A DNA stretch of 64,000 nt from contig NW_006768774.1 in assembly GCF_000204055.1 (NCBI RefSeq), forward strand, positions 631,079 to 695,078, given 5' to 3'. Below the pieces are notes generated by a model. The model worked only from the letters and a program-made list of their open reading frames with translations. It was not told the DNA's origin and did not search any database. The position numbers and the translations under genes are program-made. Positions 8,670 to 20,824 of the stretch are shown piece after piece (positions within the stretch are counted from its first letter, which is position 1; the number at the start of each line of letters is the position of its first letter). The DNA comes from Melampsora larici-populina 98AG31 (lineage: Eukaryota > Basidiomycota > Pucciniomycetes > Pucciniales > Melampsoraceae).

Positions 8670-11600
8670 TTGTGCCAACCCCAAGCGATGTCAAATGGGG
8701 TTTGGAATTGGGTGATATTAGTAGTCTTGAAATGAATGATACTCGCATGATAACTCAAATTCCTATCCACGACCCCTACTCTGACACAACAGTATTCGCG
8801 CGTGCCCTGGTTGACAGCGGAGCAACGCACGAAGTGATAAGTACAAGCTTTGTAGAGAAACATCATCTCTACACTCTCCCTTTGCCGCATTCTCATAGCG
8901 TCACAGGATTCAGCGGACACAAATCCAAAGTGACGCATATGGGAGACTACCATGTTCTTAATGACTCAAGCATTACCACATTCATTGTAACCAACCTACG
9001 CGACAAATACGACGCAATATTGGGTATGCCGTGGATAAGAAGAAACCACCCAAGGATCGATTGGAATTCATGTCAAGTGAAAACCAACCACGAAGTTGCC
9101 GTTACTCTGTTAACGTCGTCAAGTCCGAAACCAGCCTTAAAGGACCAAGAAATGGAGCCCAAAAGGCATGCTAGGAACTGTGACGAGGGGGTAGAGTTCG
9201 TAGATGACTCATTCATGCCCCCGCAATGTGAGTATTTCTCGCATATATCTAAAAGTTCCAAGGAAGCAGTCAGCAAGCCTTTACATCACTTAGAACTCTG
9301 TGACATCGAGAACACCCCATCAAGATACGTTGAATCACCTGCAGTTATACCAAGTGTAACTTTGTCCAATCCGATCAAAGCCTTGGAGAACCACGAGTTG
9401 GAGCCAAAGAGGCAAGTTAGGAACTGTGACAAGGGGGTAGAGCGCGCAAGCGTCTCATGTATACCCCCGCAGAGTGAGTCTTTTAGTCCTTCTCAAAGCG
9501 TTAAACGAAATCAGATGAGCCAGCAGACACACCTTCTACAGAACAAACCTCCCGGCACAATATCAAGGCCCAAGCTACGAGCCACTCGAACCACACGATA
9601 TAGCAGCAAGTACATCTCACTGGCACGACCAGGAGCAAGCCAAGTTGATACTGCAAAAGCCTCATGGAATGTGTCAGCTAAACCGGCTGCGCAGCAAGTG
9701 AAAGACCAAATTGAGAAAACAGCATTCAAATTAGTTCCAAAAGCTTATCATGGTTATCTAGACATGTTTGAAAAGAATAGGTCTAATGTGCTTCCACCCC
9801 ACAGGCCGTATGATTTCAGAGTTGATTTACTACCTGGAGCAAGGCCTCAAGCGGGACGTGTAATCCCGTTATCACCAAAGGAAAGTTTAGTTCTTGACGA
9901 GATGTTGGACAAAGGACTCAAGAATGGCACAATTCGACAAACTACCTCCCCGTGGGCAGCTCCAGTTCTGTTTACGGGAAAGAAGGATGGTAATTTAAGA
10001 CCGTGCTTTGATTACCAAAAACTCAACGCTGTAACCGTGAAGAATAAGTACCCACTCCCGCTGACAATGGAGCTCATTGATAGCCTATTGAATGCGGATC
10101 AATTCACAAGTCTAGATATGCGCAATGGCTACAATAACTTACGAGTACGTGAAGGCGACAAAGCAAAACTGGCCTTCATATGTAAACGTGGACAGTTCGA
10201 ACCACTAACCATGCCATTCGGACCAACGGGGGCGCCAGGATTTTTCCAGTATTTCATCCAAGACATCTTAAAGAATCATATTGGAAGAGACGTGGCTGCA
10301 TACCAGGACGATATCTTAATTTATACGCAACCAGGAGTTGACCATGAAGCCGTAGTGAAGGAAGTCTTAGACATACTTAAAGCTCAAAATGTATGGTTGA
10401 AGCCTGAGAAGTGTAAATTCAGTCAGGAGGAAGTGTCATACTTAGGTTTAATTATTTCAAGAAACCAAATCAAGATGGAAGAAGCAAAAGTCAAGGCGGT
10501 AACGGAATGGCCAACACCACGAAATTTGTCTGAAGCTCAAACTTTCATTGGATTTGCGAACTTTTATAGAAGATTCATAGACCAGTTCTCAAAAGTTGCA
10601 CGACCTCTCCACGCATTATCGCAAAAGGACACCAAGTTCAGCTGGACACCTGAGTGCCAAGCCGCCTTTGACGGTCTGAAGAAATCTTTTACAACAGCTC
10701 CAGTTTTGAAGATTGCTGACCCATACAAACCGTTTGTACTTGAATGTGACTGTTCTGATTATGCACTAGGTGCGGTGCTTTCGCAAATATCCGACGACGA
10801 TAACGAACTACACCCTGTTGCCTTTCTTTCCCGGTCGCTGATCCAAGCGGAACGTAATTACGAGATATTCGACAAAGAGCTACTGGCAGTGGTGGCATCC
10901 TTTAAAGAATGGCGTCAATATCTGGAGGGGAATCCTAACCGCTTGAATGTTGTAGTGTACACTGACCACAAAAATCTGCAGTCATTGATGACCACTAAAG
11001 AACTTACTCGAAGACAGGCTAGGTGGGCGGAGACATTAGGAAGTTTCGATTTCAAAATTCAATTCAGACCAGGTAAACAATCAACGAAACCGGATGCCTT
11101 ATCAAGAAGACCGGACCTAATGCCTAATGTTAACGAAAAACTGACGTTTGGACGCCTACTGAAACCACAAAATTTACCGGTTGATGCGTTTGTGGACAAG
11201 TTTGAGCTGATGGAAATAGAAGATTTCATGACATCAGAAGAGGTACCCATTGTAGTGGAAGTTGATCAAGAAGAAGAGGACAGAGAAGAGCAAAATCAAT
11301 TACCAGTATGGAATGATAAGCAAATTCTGAATGAAATTAAAGTGAAGTCCCAAATCGACCCAAAAGTGAAAGAAATACTAACCCTGTGTAGTGAAATGCC
11401 AACGTCTATACTACTGAAAGATTACAGCAGCGAAAACGGAATCCTTTATTTCAAACAGAAGGCGCTGGTACCAAATGACCAAAATCTCAAGCTGCAAATC
11501 TTAAGGTCAAGGCACGATAGTTTACTTGCAGGACATCCAGGACGGGCACGGACACTAGCGTTAATCAAGCAAAGTTATCATTGGCAATCTATGAAAGCAT

Positions 11601-12794
11601 ATGTAAATCGGTATGTCGATGGATGCCAATCTTGTCAACGAGTAAAGACACGAACAACGAAACCATTCGGAAGCCTACAACCCCTCCCGATACCACAGGG
11701 ACCGTGGACTGATAATATGTTACGACCTCATCACTGACTTGCCGGAATCTGAAGGATATGATAGTATCCTAACGGTAGTGGACAGACTAACTAAAATGGC
11801 GCACTTTATACCATGTAGGAAAACTTTGGCGTTGGAAGAACTGGCAGATTTAATGATTCAAAATGTATGGCGACTTCATGGCACACCAGTAACTATCACA
11901 TCAGACCGGGGTAACGTATTTATATCTTGCATAACCAAAGATGTTAACAAAAGATTAGGTATCACTACCCAGTCATCAACAGCATATCATCCCCAGACCG
12001 ATGGTCAGTCTGAAATCACAAACAAAGCAGTTGAACAGTTCATCCGACATTTTACGAATTATAAGCAAGATAATTGGCGATCTCTCTTACCAATGGCTGA
12101 GTTCTCATACAACAACAACCAGCACGTCTCAATAGGCATGTCGCCTTTCAAAGCCAACTATGGTCACGATGTAAGTTTTATGAATGTCCCGTCAAGCGAT
12201 CAATGCCTGCCGTTGATAGAGGAACAAATGAAGCAAATCAAGGAGGTTCAGAAGGAATTAAAAGACACGATGCAATTAAGTCAAGAGGCAATGAAACATC
12301 AACACGACAAGGGAGTAAGAAGAACACCGAACTGGACGAAAGGAACCAAAGTATGGCTTAGTAATAAGAACATCTCCTCGACGAGACCAACTGTTAATTT
12401 TGCACACCGATGGCTTGGCCCTTTTCCAATAACCAAAAGGATTTCCACTAATGCGTATAAGATCCACTTACCCAAGTCTATGGCAAAAGTCCACCCGGTT
12501 TTTCATGTTAACTTGTTAAGAAAGTTTGAAGGTAGCAGCATTAGAGGTCAAGACCAAGAACCACCGGCGCCAATCATTATCGAAAACGAGGAAGAATATG
12601 AAGTTCTGGAGGTACTAGACAAAAGAATGATGAATGGCAAGATTGAATATTTAGTCAGTTGGGTAGGGTATGAATCAAATCACGACTCATGGGAGCCAGA
12701 AGCAGGATTGAAGAATGCACAAGAATTGGTACGAAAATTCAATGAAAAATATCCGCAAGCTGAAAAGAGATACCACAGGGTACGGGGTAAATGA
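8645..12794 (+). pseudogene. Chromovirus pol with chromodomain, one frame break
   Basis: The polyprotein carries, in order, an aspartic protease (ALVDSGAT, about 8810), RT (DMRNGYNNLRV; PFGPTGAPGFF in place of the usual PFGLTNAPATF; catalytic YQDD, about 10302), RNase H (LECDCSDYALGAVL; YTDHKNL) and integrase. The integrase has an H-H-C-C zinc finger (11510-11640) and the acidic triad in VVDRLTKMAHF, TSDRGNVF and DGQSE. It ends in a chromodomain (YEVLEVLDKR...YLVSWVGYESNHDSWEP, 12597-12700), which in this family guides insertion into heterochromatin. An extra base near 11715-11720 splits integrase; 11739-12794 continues in the other frame. Confidence 0.9.
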
Positions 12795-12875
12795 GAGGGT
12801 GAGGCTTTTTTCCCAATGGGTTTTTAATGCCAACCCGGGGGAAGATGCTAACCTGTCAAGAGGAGGTTGAGTCAT

Positions 12876-12886
12876 AAAGGGGGGAG
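12876..12886 (+). promoter_or_regulatory. Chromovirus polypurine tract
   Basis: AAAGGGGGGAG, three bases before the 3' LTR, is the expected primer for plus-strand DNA synthesis. Confidence 0.8.
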
Positions 12887-12889
12887 TGG

Positions 12890-13059
12890 TGTTATGAGCC
12901 ATAGCCTTATACTTAGACAATATGCTTGTACCAGAACCACCGTATACTTGGGATCCTGGTGGACAGACTTCTGTCTTTCCTCACGTTGCAATCCATATCT
13001 ACTAGGAAGGGGACCTTACTACACTCTTGCATCTCACCAACTCACGCCCAGTCCTAACA
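12890..13059 (+). repeat. Chromovirus 3' LTR
   Basis: 170 bp with no difference seen from 7110-7279. Followed by the ATTAG duplication. Confidence 0.95.
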
Positions 13060-13973
13060 ATTAGCCTGTGTTGCTCATATTTTGCTTGACATTTCTTGAG
13101 AAGGCTCATTTCCATCTTGGATGAGCAATAACTGAGTCCAGATGAGTACCCAGGATCAGCTCATGAGTCACTGTATATTCAGCAATTTGTTCGAAATGAA
13201 AATGAGCACATGAACTATACCTTCCTCAGGCTTCATTTGTTAGTGAAGAAACCTGCACATGGGCGTCCCTTTTGAGCTGCTCAGAAAATACTCAGTAGCA
13301 TCCCCTGGCTGAATCACTGATGGCCCAGACTTTCCTCAGACTTCCTTGCTAAGGAATGAAGCGTGATAAAAGAGCCATCCCATTTGCTCAGTTTATCTCA
13401 GTTGCCCAGTTAAGCCTCAGTGATGTTCCCTGGATAAAGCTGTTCATACTTAGGGGCTGAGATCAACTGAGCAGTAGAATCCTCTGGATCCTTCTGATCT
13501 CAGGAATGTCACTGAGGAATATCTGAGCAGCCCAGTTGAACTGAGCAGATGGGCTTCAGGCTTCATTCCGGAGCCATGAATCTTGAGGCAAGCCTGGCCG
13601 TCTGTGATCTGTCCAAGGGATGCTGCAGACACTAAGCTAAGGGAATACTCAGTTCCGCTCAGCCCTTCATCTAATCATTAGCGGTGTCCCTTGAAACCTA
13701 CTGAACCAGGGAATGCCTCTCAGGATCAGCTGAGCAGCTGAGATAAACTGAGTAGATGGATCAGCCCTTCTTCAGACTTCTTCGCTCAGGAATAAAGCCT
13801 GACGAAGGCTTAGTTTGTCTGCTCAGTTCTTGCTGATGACGTAATCAGACAACAAGCAGAAATAATTAGGAAAGAGAAGGGAAAGCAAAGGAAAGTAAAA
13901 TTGAACAAACATTGAAGAAAACACAAAAATTTCAACACTCGCACCTATGTGAGCATCTATTTTTGCCCCTGTG

Positions 13974-15555
13974 AATGCAACAACTGCCGGCTGGAGGCTT
14001 GCAACGCACAGGCGAGTCTCACATCTCACCTGGACAATCTAAGGATGAGGTGATTGAGTTGCTACAGGCTAAAATCAATAGCCTGGAGCAAGAAAAATCC
14101 AAATGGGCGTCAAAGATGCAATTGGCTGCCAACAATTGTTCTCGGATTGACGTGCTCAAACAAACAATTTCACAGTTCATGAGAGAATGGTCTCCAGCAA
14201 CAGGTCGTAGCGCAGGATCAAACAACCCTTTTGCATCATTCCACAACAACACTGTGACGCCAACGCCAGCGGGTCCAAATCTTCATTGACAAGTCAATAC
14301 AGGAGTTGCTCACAATTTAGTTGAAGTCTCTCCTGTGATGGCTGATCAAGGCTTGCCATTACTATCTGACGGTGCACGCTCCCCGGACCATCATGCCTTT
14401 GCTTGCCCTTCTGAAAACACGCAAGGAGAGGGTCAACGAGTTTCATTCACCCGTCATGTTGATCTGGTCCTCGGTCAATCAACATATGTGGTCACCAGCG
14501 GCTATGGTGCACAAGGACAACAACCAATACTTGAAACACAACCTGTACAATTGTCTCAAAAGGAACCAAAAGTCAACACTGTCAAAGCAAGTGATTTGAA
14601 ACTGTCTGAGGTACCTAAATTTGACGGACCTTCTGAAAGCCCGGCTGCATTATTTAATTGGTGAAGATTAATTGAACAGTACTTTGAGTTGAAAGAACTA
14701 GCCGACCCTCATCAATGTTTGATCATCTTGGCCTCAGTTCTAGTTGAGCCTTGGGCAGGAGCATGGTATACAAATTCCCAAGCAGACTTGGAGCACCTTA
14801 CCTGGGAAGAACGTATGCACAAACTGGCATCGGAAACCTTACCAGCAGGTCGGTGGAAGACACAGAGAAGCGCATTAGGCAGTTAAAGATGGGAGTCAGT
14901 GAAGAATTCAAGGGTTACGTTGGTAGAGCGCGAGATTTATACAACTTGGTTCAGGTAAAATCATCACTCACCCCGAAGAACTTGGCAGAATACATCGTGT
15001 GGGGAACACCTGATATCTTTCAACGTTATATCAAAGATAGAGGATTATTAGAGGTTTCACCTTTCAAATTATTACCTTTCATTTCAGTGGCAAACAACGT
15101 GCGGGATCTGGTGGCATGCAATTTAGTACCTCAAATTCAAAGCCGCCAAAGTGTCAATAATGTCAACAATTCACAACGGGTTATCAATAACAACAACACA
15201 CCAACTGTTCAATCACCTGACCAATGGGCAGATCAAGCCTGGAGGTATTTTTTGTACATGAGGCATTTAGGACTTTGTGGAATTTGTCAAACAGCTTGTG
15301 GAAAGTCTGATTGCCAAGGACCGGCAAAGGGGCCTTACGTACAAGTGCCAGGGTTGGATGTCTTCAATCCTGGTCCTTGACCTAATCGTTTTCAACAAAA
15401 TCTTAACACTACCAATCCACGACCAATAACGACTAGCCTCCCATTGACTGTTGCGGGAGCACCAACATCAAAGCCTGCCGGTTGACCAGCAAACCAAACA
15501 CCTTTGGTTGCCAGCATCAGCAAAAAGCCGGACCTATTCCCTGAGGAGTTGGCTT
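13974..15555 (+). pseudogene. Outer element gag (main part)
   Basis: This continues the gag frame from 6985. It has a coiled coil (ELLQAKINSLEQEKSKW), a capsid-like region (LIEQYFELKELADPHQCLIILASVLVEPWAGAWY; LTWEERMHKL) and a Cys-rich stretch CGICQTACGKSDC near 15275. In-frame TGA codons lie at 14287, 14662, 15378 and 15483, each one C-to-T change from CGA. A one-base loss near 14855 (after LPAGRW) shifts the frame once. The frame runs into the copia element at 15555 and resumes at 20830. Confidence 0.75.
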
Positions 15556-15908
15556 TCTTGAGATCAATTTATGATCTGAAGCAGCGTGGAAGGAGATAAA
15601 GGAAAGGTGAGAAATATATTTCATATATGAAAGAGAAAAAGAGAGAACTAGACCTACCTGAAGCAGCGTGGAAAGAGATAAAGGAAAGGTGAGGAAAAAG
15701 ACCACCTTTCCTTACGCTACTTCAGGGAGGTTATATAGAAAAACAACTTGTAGATTTATCCCACATGTGACATGTTGTAAAGCACACTAATGACTAAAGA
15801 GAGGAATTCCGTAATACAGTTGTGTGACAGTCTGAGATGACAATTTGGAATATGTCATTATGATGTAATTGTGTTTAGTCACGTAGGACTGTAGGAATTA
15901 TCTCAACA
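15556..15908 (-). repeat. Copia LTR (3' end in element sense)
   Basis: In element sense it starts TGTTGAGAT and ends ATCTCAAGA, so the end is TG..GA instead of TG..CA; the target duplication fixes this. It holds an internal near-duplication of about 36 bp (CTGAAGCAGCGTGGAA..., 15580s and 15658-15693). Confidence 0.85.
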
Positions 15909-16029
15909 CCCCCCCTTGCGCACAACATGAAGCACTAGAAGAAACAGATAAGAAAAAAAAATTAAGAGAGACAACAAAGTTTGAGAATAAGAAAAAATAA
16001 GAAAGAATAGAAAAATTGAAATAGAAAGT

Positions 16030-19000
16030 CTAGATGATGCCAAATCTTTCACGATGAGATTGAAGTAAGACACAGCCAAGGGGCTTAGTTAGCATATCTG
16101 CTAACATATCCTTGGACGCCACGTGGAGAACTGAGATTGATTTATTGGATACGCACTCACGCACAAAGTGATAGCAAGTGTGTATGTGTTTAGTGCGTGA
16201 GTGATGCTGAGGGTTCTTGGCGAGTGCTTCCGCACCTTCATTATCGACATGAAGTGGGATTGCAGCTGGAGGGCGAACACCGAGTTTGGATAGTAGGTTA
16301 CCGAGCCATAAGCCTTCACGACATGAGTCAGATAGCGCTTTGTATTCCACCTTGGTGCTGGATAGAGATACAGTAGCTTGCTTTCAAGATCTCCACAAGA
16401 TTGGCCCACTTCCCCATTGATAGGTGTAGCCCGTTGTGGATCGTCGGTCGTGGCGATCCTCTGCCCAGTCTGAGTCAGAGTAACCGGAAATTGATGCTTC
16501 TCCTCCTAAGGTGAGAGAGAGATGAGATGTGGTGATGAGGTAGTTGAGAACACGAAGAGCAGCAAACCAATGAGCCTCCAACGGATCTCTCAGGAACTGA
16601 GATAATCTGCTGACAGCAAATGAGATATCGGGTCTCGTGCATTGAGCGACCCACATCAAAGCACCGATTAGGCTTTGGTAGTGGCCTGGAGATGATTGAT
16701 CATTCGGTTGCTTGGGAAGAAGATCCTTGAACGAGGAATCAGTTGGAGTTGTGACTTTGATATGCGAAGTTGGTAGGAATTTTTCATGTAGTTCTTTGAT
16801 GTAATGCGCTTGATTGATGAAACATAGATTCTTGGAGAGATCACGAGTGATGTTTAGGGATAAGAAATGATGAAGTTCTTCATTCGAACCGATTTCAAAG
16901 TGAGATGAGAGTTTGGCGATAAAGTCGTTGACAAAACTATCCGGTCCAACCACTGATAGGTCGTCCACATGAACCGTCACTAGACCTTTAACTTTGCCGT
17001 CAACGAGTTCAAAGTATAGAGTGGGATCATGGCGTGATTGAGTAAGACCGAGTAGGATGAGAACTTTGTGGAGTTTGAGGTTCCACTGCCTGGGTGATTG
17101 TTTCAAGCCATAGATTGAATGTGTCACCTCGCATACCCAATCTGGAAAGTTGGGGTCTTCATAACCGGGAGGTTGAGTCATGTACACAGGCTCATCCAAA
17201 TGGCCGTTGAGAAAAGCGGTCTTGATGTTGACTTGCCTTCCTGACCATTTCCTGGAAGCTATCATTGATAGAACTAGACGCAGTGTTTCGAGTCGAGTGG
17301 TTGGGGCGAAAACTTCATTGTAATCGACACCTTCAACTTGAGAGTAGCCCATGGCCACTAAGCGAGCTTTGAGTTTGAGAATAGTTTTATCTACTCTTCT
17401 TTTCACCTTGAAGACCCACTTTGATTGTATGATTTTTCTTTTATCCGGTCGAGGCACGAGTTTCCAGGTTGACATACCTACTAGAGACAAATATTCGTCA
17501 TCAGCAGCCTTCAACCATTTTGATTTATTTGGTGAGCGGAGTAGTTGTTTCCAAGTTTTAGGAGTATCTGAGACATCTTCTCCTGCTGGACAGGCCGATT
17601 TGACAAAATTACCCAAACGATCTGGAGCAGCTCTATTTCTTCCAGAACGTCAAGGTACGGGAGGTTGATCTGGTGAGGTCGGTAGGTCTGCTGATGGTAC
17701 TCTTGCAGGTTGATTTGACAGTTGAGTTCGCGGTATTTTTGATTTTGACGGTTTGCGAGTTGGAGGAGTTGAGGGACGTCTGCAGGGAATGACCGATACA
17801 GACGGAGTTGGACGAGGGGGTAGAGGGGGAGGAGTTTGGGGGGGAGATGGACAATGGTCTGACAAACTTGGTAAAGAAGCTGGAGAGGGAATTTGAGGCA
17901 TAGATGGAAGATCTTTGAAAGCGGAGGGAGAAAGAGGGCGTCTCGCGGGATTATGTATAGAAACAGAGAGACGACGGTACCTAGCTGACGGACGAGGTAC
18001 GCTTTGTGAAGGCCATGGTATGTGAGCATCATGAGAAGACGGAGGTTTTGGGGATAATTTCTCTAGAGATGGAAAAACATTAACATTGAAGATAACATCA
18101 CAAGATTTAACAGGCATTGAGTTGGTTGTATCCCACACCACGTAGCTGTTTCCATCTGGGAGATAGAAAAGAAAGATGGACCTAATAAATTTGGGATCCA
18201 ACTTCTTACGATTTGCTTCTGGCACCTTATAGTACACTTCACAACCGAAAGGATGGCATCTTGTAGGATCAATAGGAGAAACTGAGATTAGAGATGATGG
18301 AGAGAAGAATCCCAAGGGAGTATAGCACGGGATGGAGTTGAGAGAGTGCGCTAAGTATCTTAGTGCATCAACCCAAAAAGACTTGGATAGTCCTGAACTT
18401 GTTACAGAACACCTGATATGATTACAGATGGTGCGGTTTGTTCTTTCTGAGACACCATTCAGCTGAGGGGAGTGAGGCGGACCTGGGAAATGTTCTATTC
18501 CAGATTCTGATAAGTAATTCTTGAATTCATATGACATATATTCTCCTCCATTGTCTGTCCGGAGTTTCTTAATGGTAGTTGAGATCCGAAGTTCAAACTT
18601 GGAACAAAACACTTTAAAACAAGAAGAAGTATTGCTTTTCAATTTCAAAGGATAGATGATTGTAAATTTAGAAAAATCATTGATAAAGGTTACAAAATAT
18701 TTGAAACCTTCTCGAGAAGGCACTTTGAAACTGCACACATCAGAGTGGATCAATTCTCCAACTGAATCCGCACGATACTCTGCTCTGGACTTGAAAGAAT
18801 GACAAGCCATCTTGGATTTTACACAGACAGGACATTTCTGTACATCAATTTCATTCATAACAGTTGGAGCAATTTCATGCTTCTTGAGAAATGATTTGAG
18901 GGGCTTCAGACCTATATGGCCTAGATTGTTGTGCCAGTTGGGAAGAGTTTGATTAGTTTTAGTTGTTGAGGTCGAGGTGGAGTGAGATGAATCTACCTTT

Positions 19001-20322
19001 GATGGAAGATAGTACAAGTTTCCACGTCAATATCCTACCCCAACGGGGTTCGACAGGTCCTGATTGTTCGATCAATAAAAAGAGCACTTGGTGTTGTCGA
19101 AGACAACTTTAAAACCATCATCACAGAGAGCGGAGACAGATAATAAGGGTTCTTGCAGACCGGGGACAAGTAAAGAACGGTGATGATGTAAGTTGGAAGT
19201 CATAGGTAGATGAATTCTTCCTGAGTGAGTTGAGCTGATGGACAAGGCGTCGGCAAGTTGGATAGTTTTTCTACTTGCTTCCAAGTGTGTCAAAGCTGAC
19301 TTGTTGGGCGTCATAGTGAGAGAACACCCCAAGTCGATCTTCCAATCCATTGTAGAGACATGGTTGGCTGTGATAACTTTTGCTGATTTGGCTTGAGTCA
19401 CTTCAGTTGTGTTGTCATTCGAATCATCTTCATCTTTGCTGAATTCAAGAGTCAAGACAGAAGTTTTGCCGGCCTTTGCGTTTTGACGATTTGGATGACT
19501 GCTCAAAGAGTGTCTTCCTCCTCTGTTAGATGACGATGAGCCTCGAGATGTGCCTTGACAAATCCAGCAGTTCTCCACATCGTGGTTGGTATGTTCACAG
19601 TGAGTACAAAATTTCGTATTTCGGCGAGGACCTTGACCGGATCGATTGTTGTTGGTAGTGAACCGGTTGTTAGCATAAGCTCGTGCAGCGACAAGATCTG
19701 AGGGACTGTTGAGATCAGAAGAAGTCTTTTGCTGAGTTGCCTCTTACTTGAGGGCTCTGATAACCCTGGCGGAATTCACAGCCTCTCGTTGCATGAGAGG
19801 AGTTATGACAGGTAGCCAATCAAGGGGAAGGGCGGTTAGGATGGAGGTAGTATAGATATCATCTACAGTGCAAGGACTGTCAGGTGTGATGAGGTGGTCG
19901 AGTCGTTTGTATATCTTGTGAAGGGAGTCAATGTGTGCATCTATATCGGTGACTTCCATTCGAGTCGTAATGAGTTTATGGAGTAGATGCATACGACCTC
20001 CTGTAGCAGAGTCTTCATGAGCTACTCTGAGGGCAGCCCACATGCCGGCGGCGTTGCAACGATGAGGTTTTATATACTTAAGATTTCCGTCTTCGATGGA
20101 ACGGGAGATGAGGGTGCAGGCTTTGGTGTTGTCTTCTTTCCAATTGTTCAATCTGTCTTTGACAGCGATTGGTTTGAGGACGTAAGCCAGTTTGACTGCA
20201 TCCAGGGCGAGTTCGACTTTGAACTCCCAGTCATGGTAGTTTGAGTCCTCACTTGGAGGGCGGAGAGAAGTGATACCGGTAAGACAGTTTTCCTTCTGGC
20301 TATCTGTAGCTGATGACGCCAT
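16030..20322 (-). pseudogene. Copia gag-pol polyprotein, five in-frame stops
   Basis: One continuous frame from ATG 20322 (MASSATDSQKEN): UBN2-type gag (20322-19747), CCHC knuckle CTHCEHTNHDVENC (about 19585-19608), protease with DLG in place of D-S/T-G, and integrase (HIGLKPLKSFL; CPVC; acidic residues in HSDVCSF, RTDNGGEY and NGVSERTNRT). RT follows (VFAPTTRLET; HVDDLSV), then RNase H (LSSTKVEYKAL, ASKDMLADMLTKPLG). The first RT aspartate is Asn (VNIKTAFLNG, codon 17227-17229, GAC to AAC at a CpG). Stops: TAA 19744; TGA 19072, 19027, 17650 and 16384. All fit C-to-T, and I see no frameshift. Confidence 0.9.
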
Positions 20323-20472
20323 TGGATGAGAAATTATCTTCATGCAACTTCGAACCTTTCCGAAACGAAGAAGAGTGGAGAAGATAGAGAGAATGGATTG
20401 AATGGGATGATTAAAGTTTGAGATTTGTATTGAGCGAGACAGATTTAAGTGGTAGCTGATGGGCTCATAACC

Positions 20473-20824
20473 TCTTGAGATCAATTTATGATCTGAAGCA
20501 GCGTGGAAAGAGATAAAGGAAAGGTGAGAAATATATTTCATATATGAAAGAGAAAAAGAGAGAACTAGACCTACCTGAAGCAGTGTGGAAAGAGATAAAG
20601 GAAAGGTGAGGAAAAAGACCACCTTTCCTTTGCTACTTCAGGGAGGTTATATAGAAAAACAACTTGTAGATTTATCCCACACGTGACATGTTGTAAAGCA
20701 CACTAATGACTAAAGAGAGGAATTCCGTAATACAGTTTTGTGACAGTCTGAGATGACAATTTGGAATATGTCATTATGATGTAATTGTGTTTAGTCACAT
20801 AGGACTGTAGGAATTATCTCAACA
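20473..20824 (-). repeat. Copia LTR (5' end in element sense)
   Basis: This pairs with 15556-15908. Differences include CAGTGTGG for CAGCGTGG and CACGTGAC for CATGTGAC. A divergence near 2% makes this insertion older than the chromovirus. Confidence 0.88.

Larger units (their letters stand above)
7110..13059 (+). mobile_element. Recent Ty3 chromovirus, 5,950 bp
   Basis: Two 170-bp LTRs with TG..CA ends are identical by eye over their whole length, and a perfect 5-bp duplication ATTAG (7105-7109, 13060-13064) flanks the element. It has a primer site, polypurine tract, gag with a CCHC knuckle, protease, RT, RNase H, integrase and a C-terminal chromodomain, in Ty3 order. It is the youngest layer of the nest. 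Two one-base frame breaks (7879-7885 T run; about 11715-11720) are the only damage seen. Confidence 0.95.
6986..13973. mobile_element. Non-autonomous TIR element, CACTA-like ends
   Basis: Terminal inverted repeats begin CACAGGGGC. Over 28 bp (6985-7012 against 13947-13974) they match at 26 positions. The 3-bp duplication AAT (6983-6985 and 13974-13976) flanks them. CAC ends with a 3-bp duplication fit the EnSpm/CACTA superfamily, but no transposase is present, so the family is inferred. Without the chromovirus inside it (7110-13064) the element is about 1.03 kb. The body 13065-13830 is packed with short CTGAG/CTCAG motifs in both orientations. Confidence 0.65.
15556..20824 (-). mobile_element. 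Ty1/copia retrotransposon
   Basis: A 5.3-kb element on the minus strand with two LTRs of about 352 bp (15556-15908, 20473-20824) that differ at roughly six or seven places. The 5-bp duplication GGCTT (15551-15555, 20825-20829) flanks it. Removing it joins the outer frame as EELAWYKEAD, which confirms the borders. Gag, protease, integrase, RT and RNase H lie in copia order in a single frame. Confidence 0.92.
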
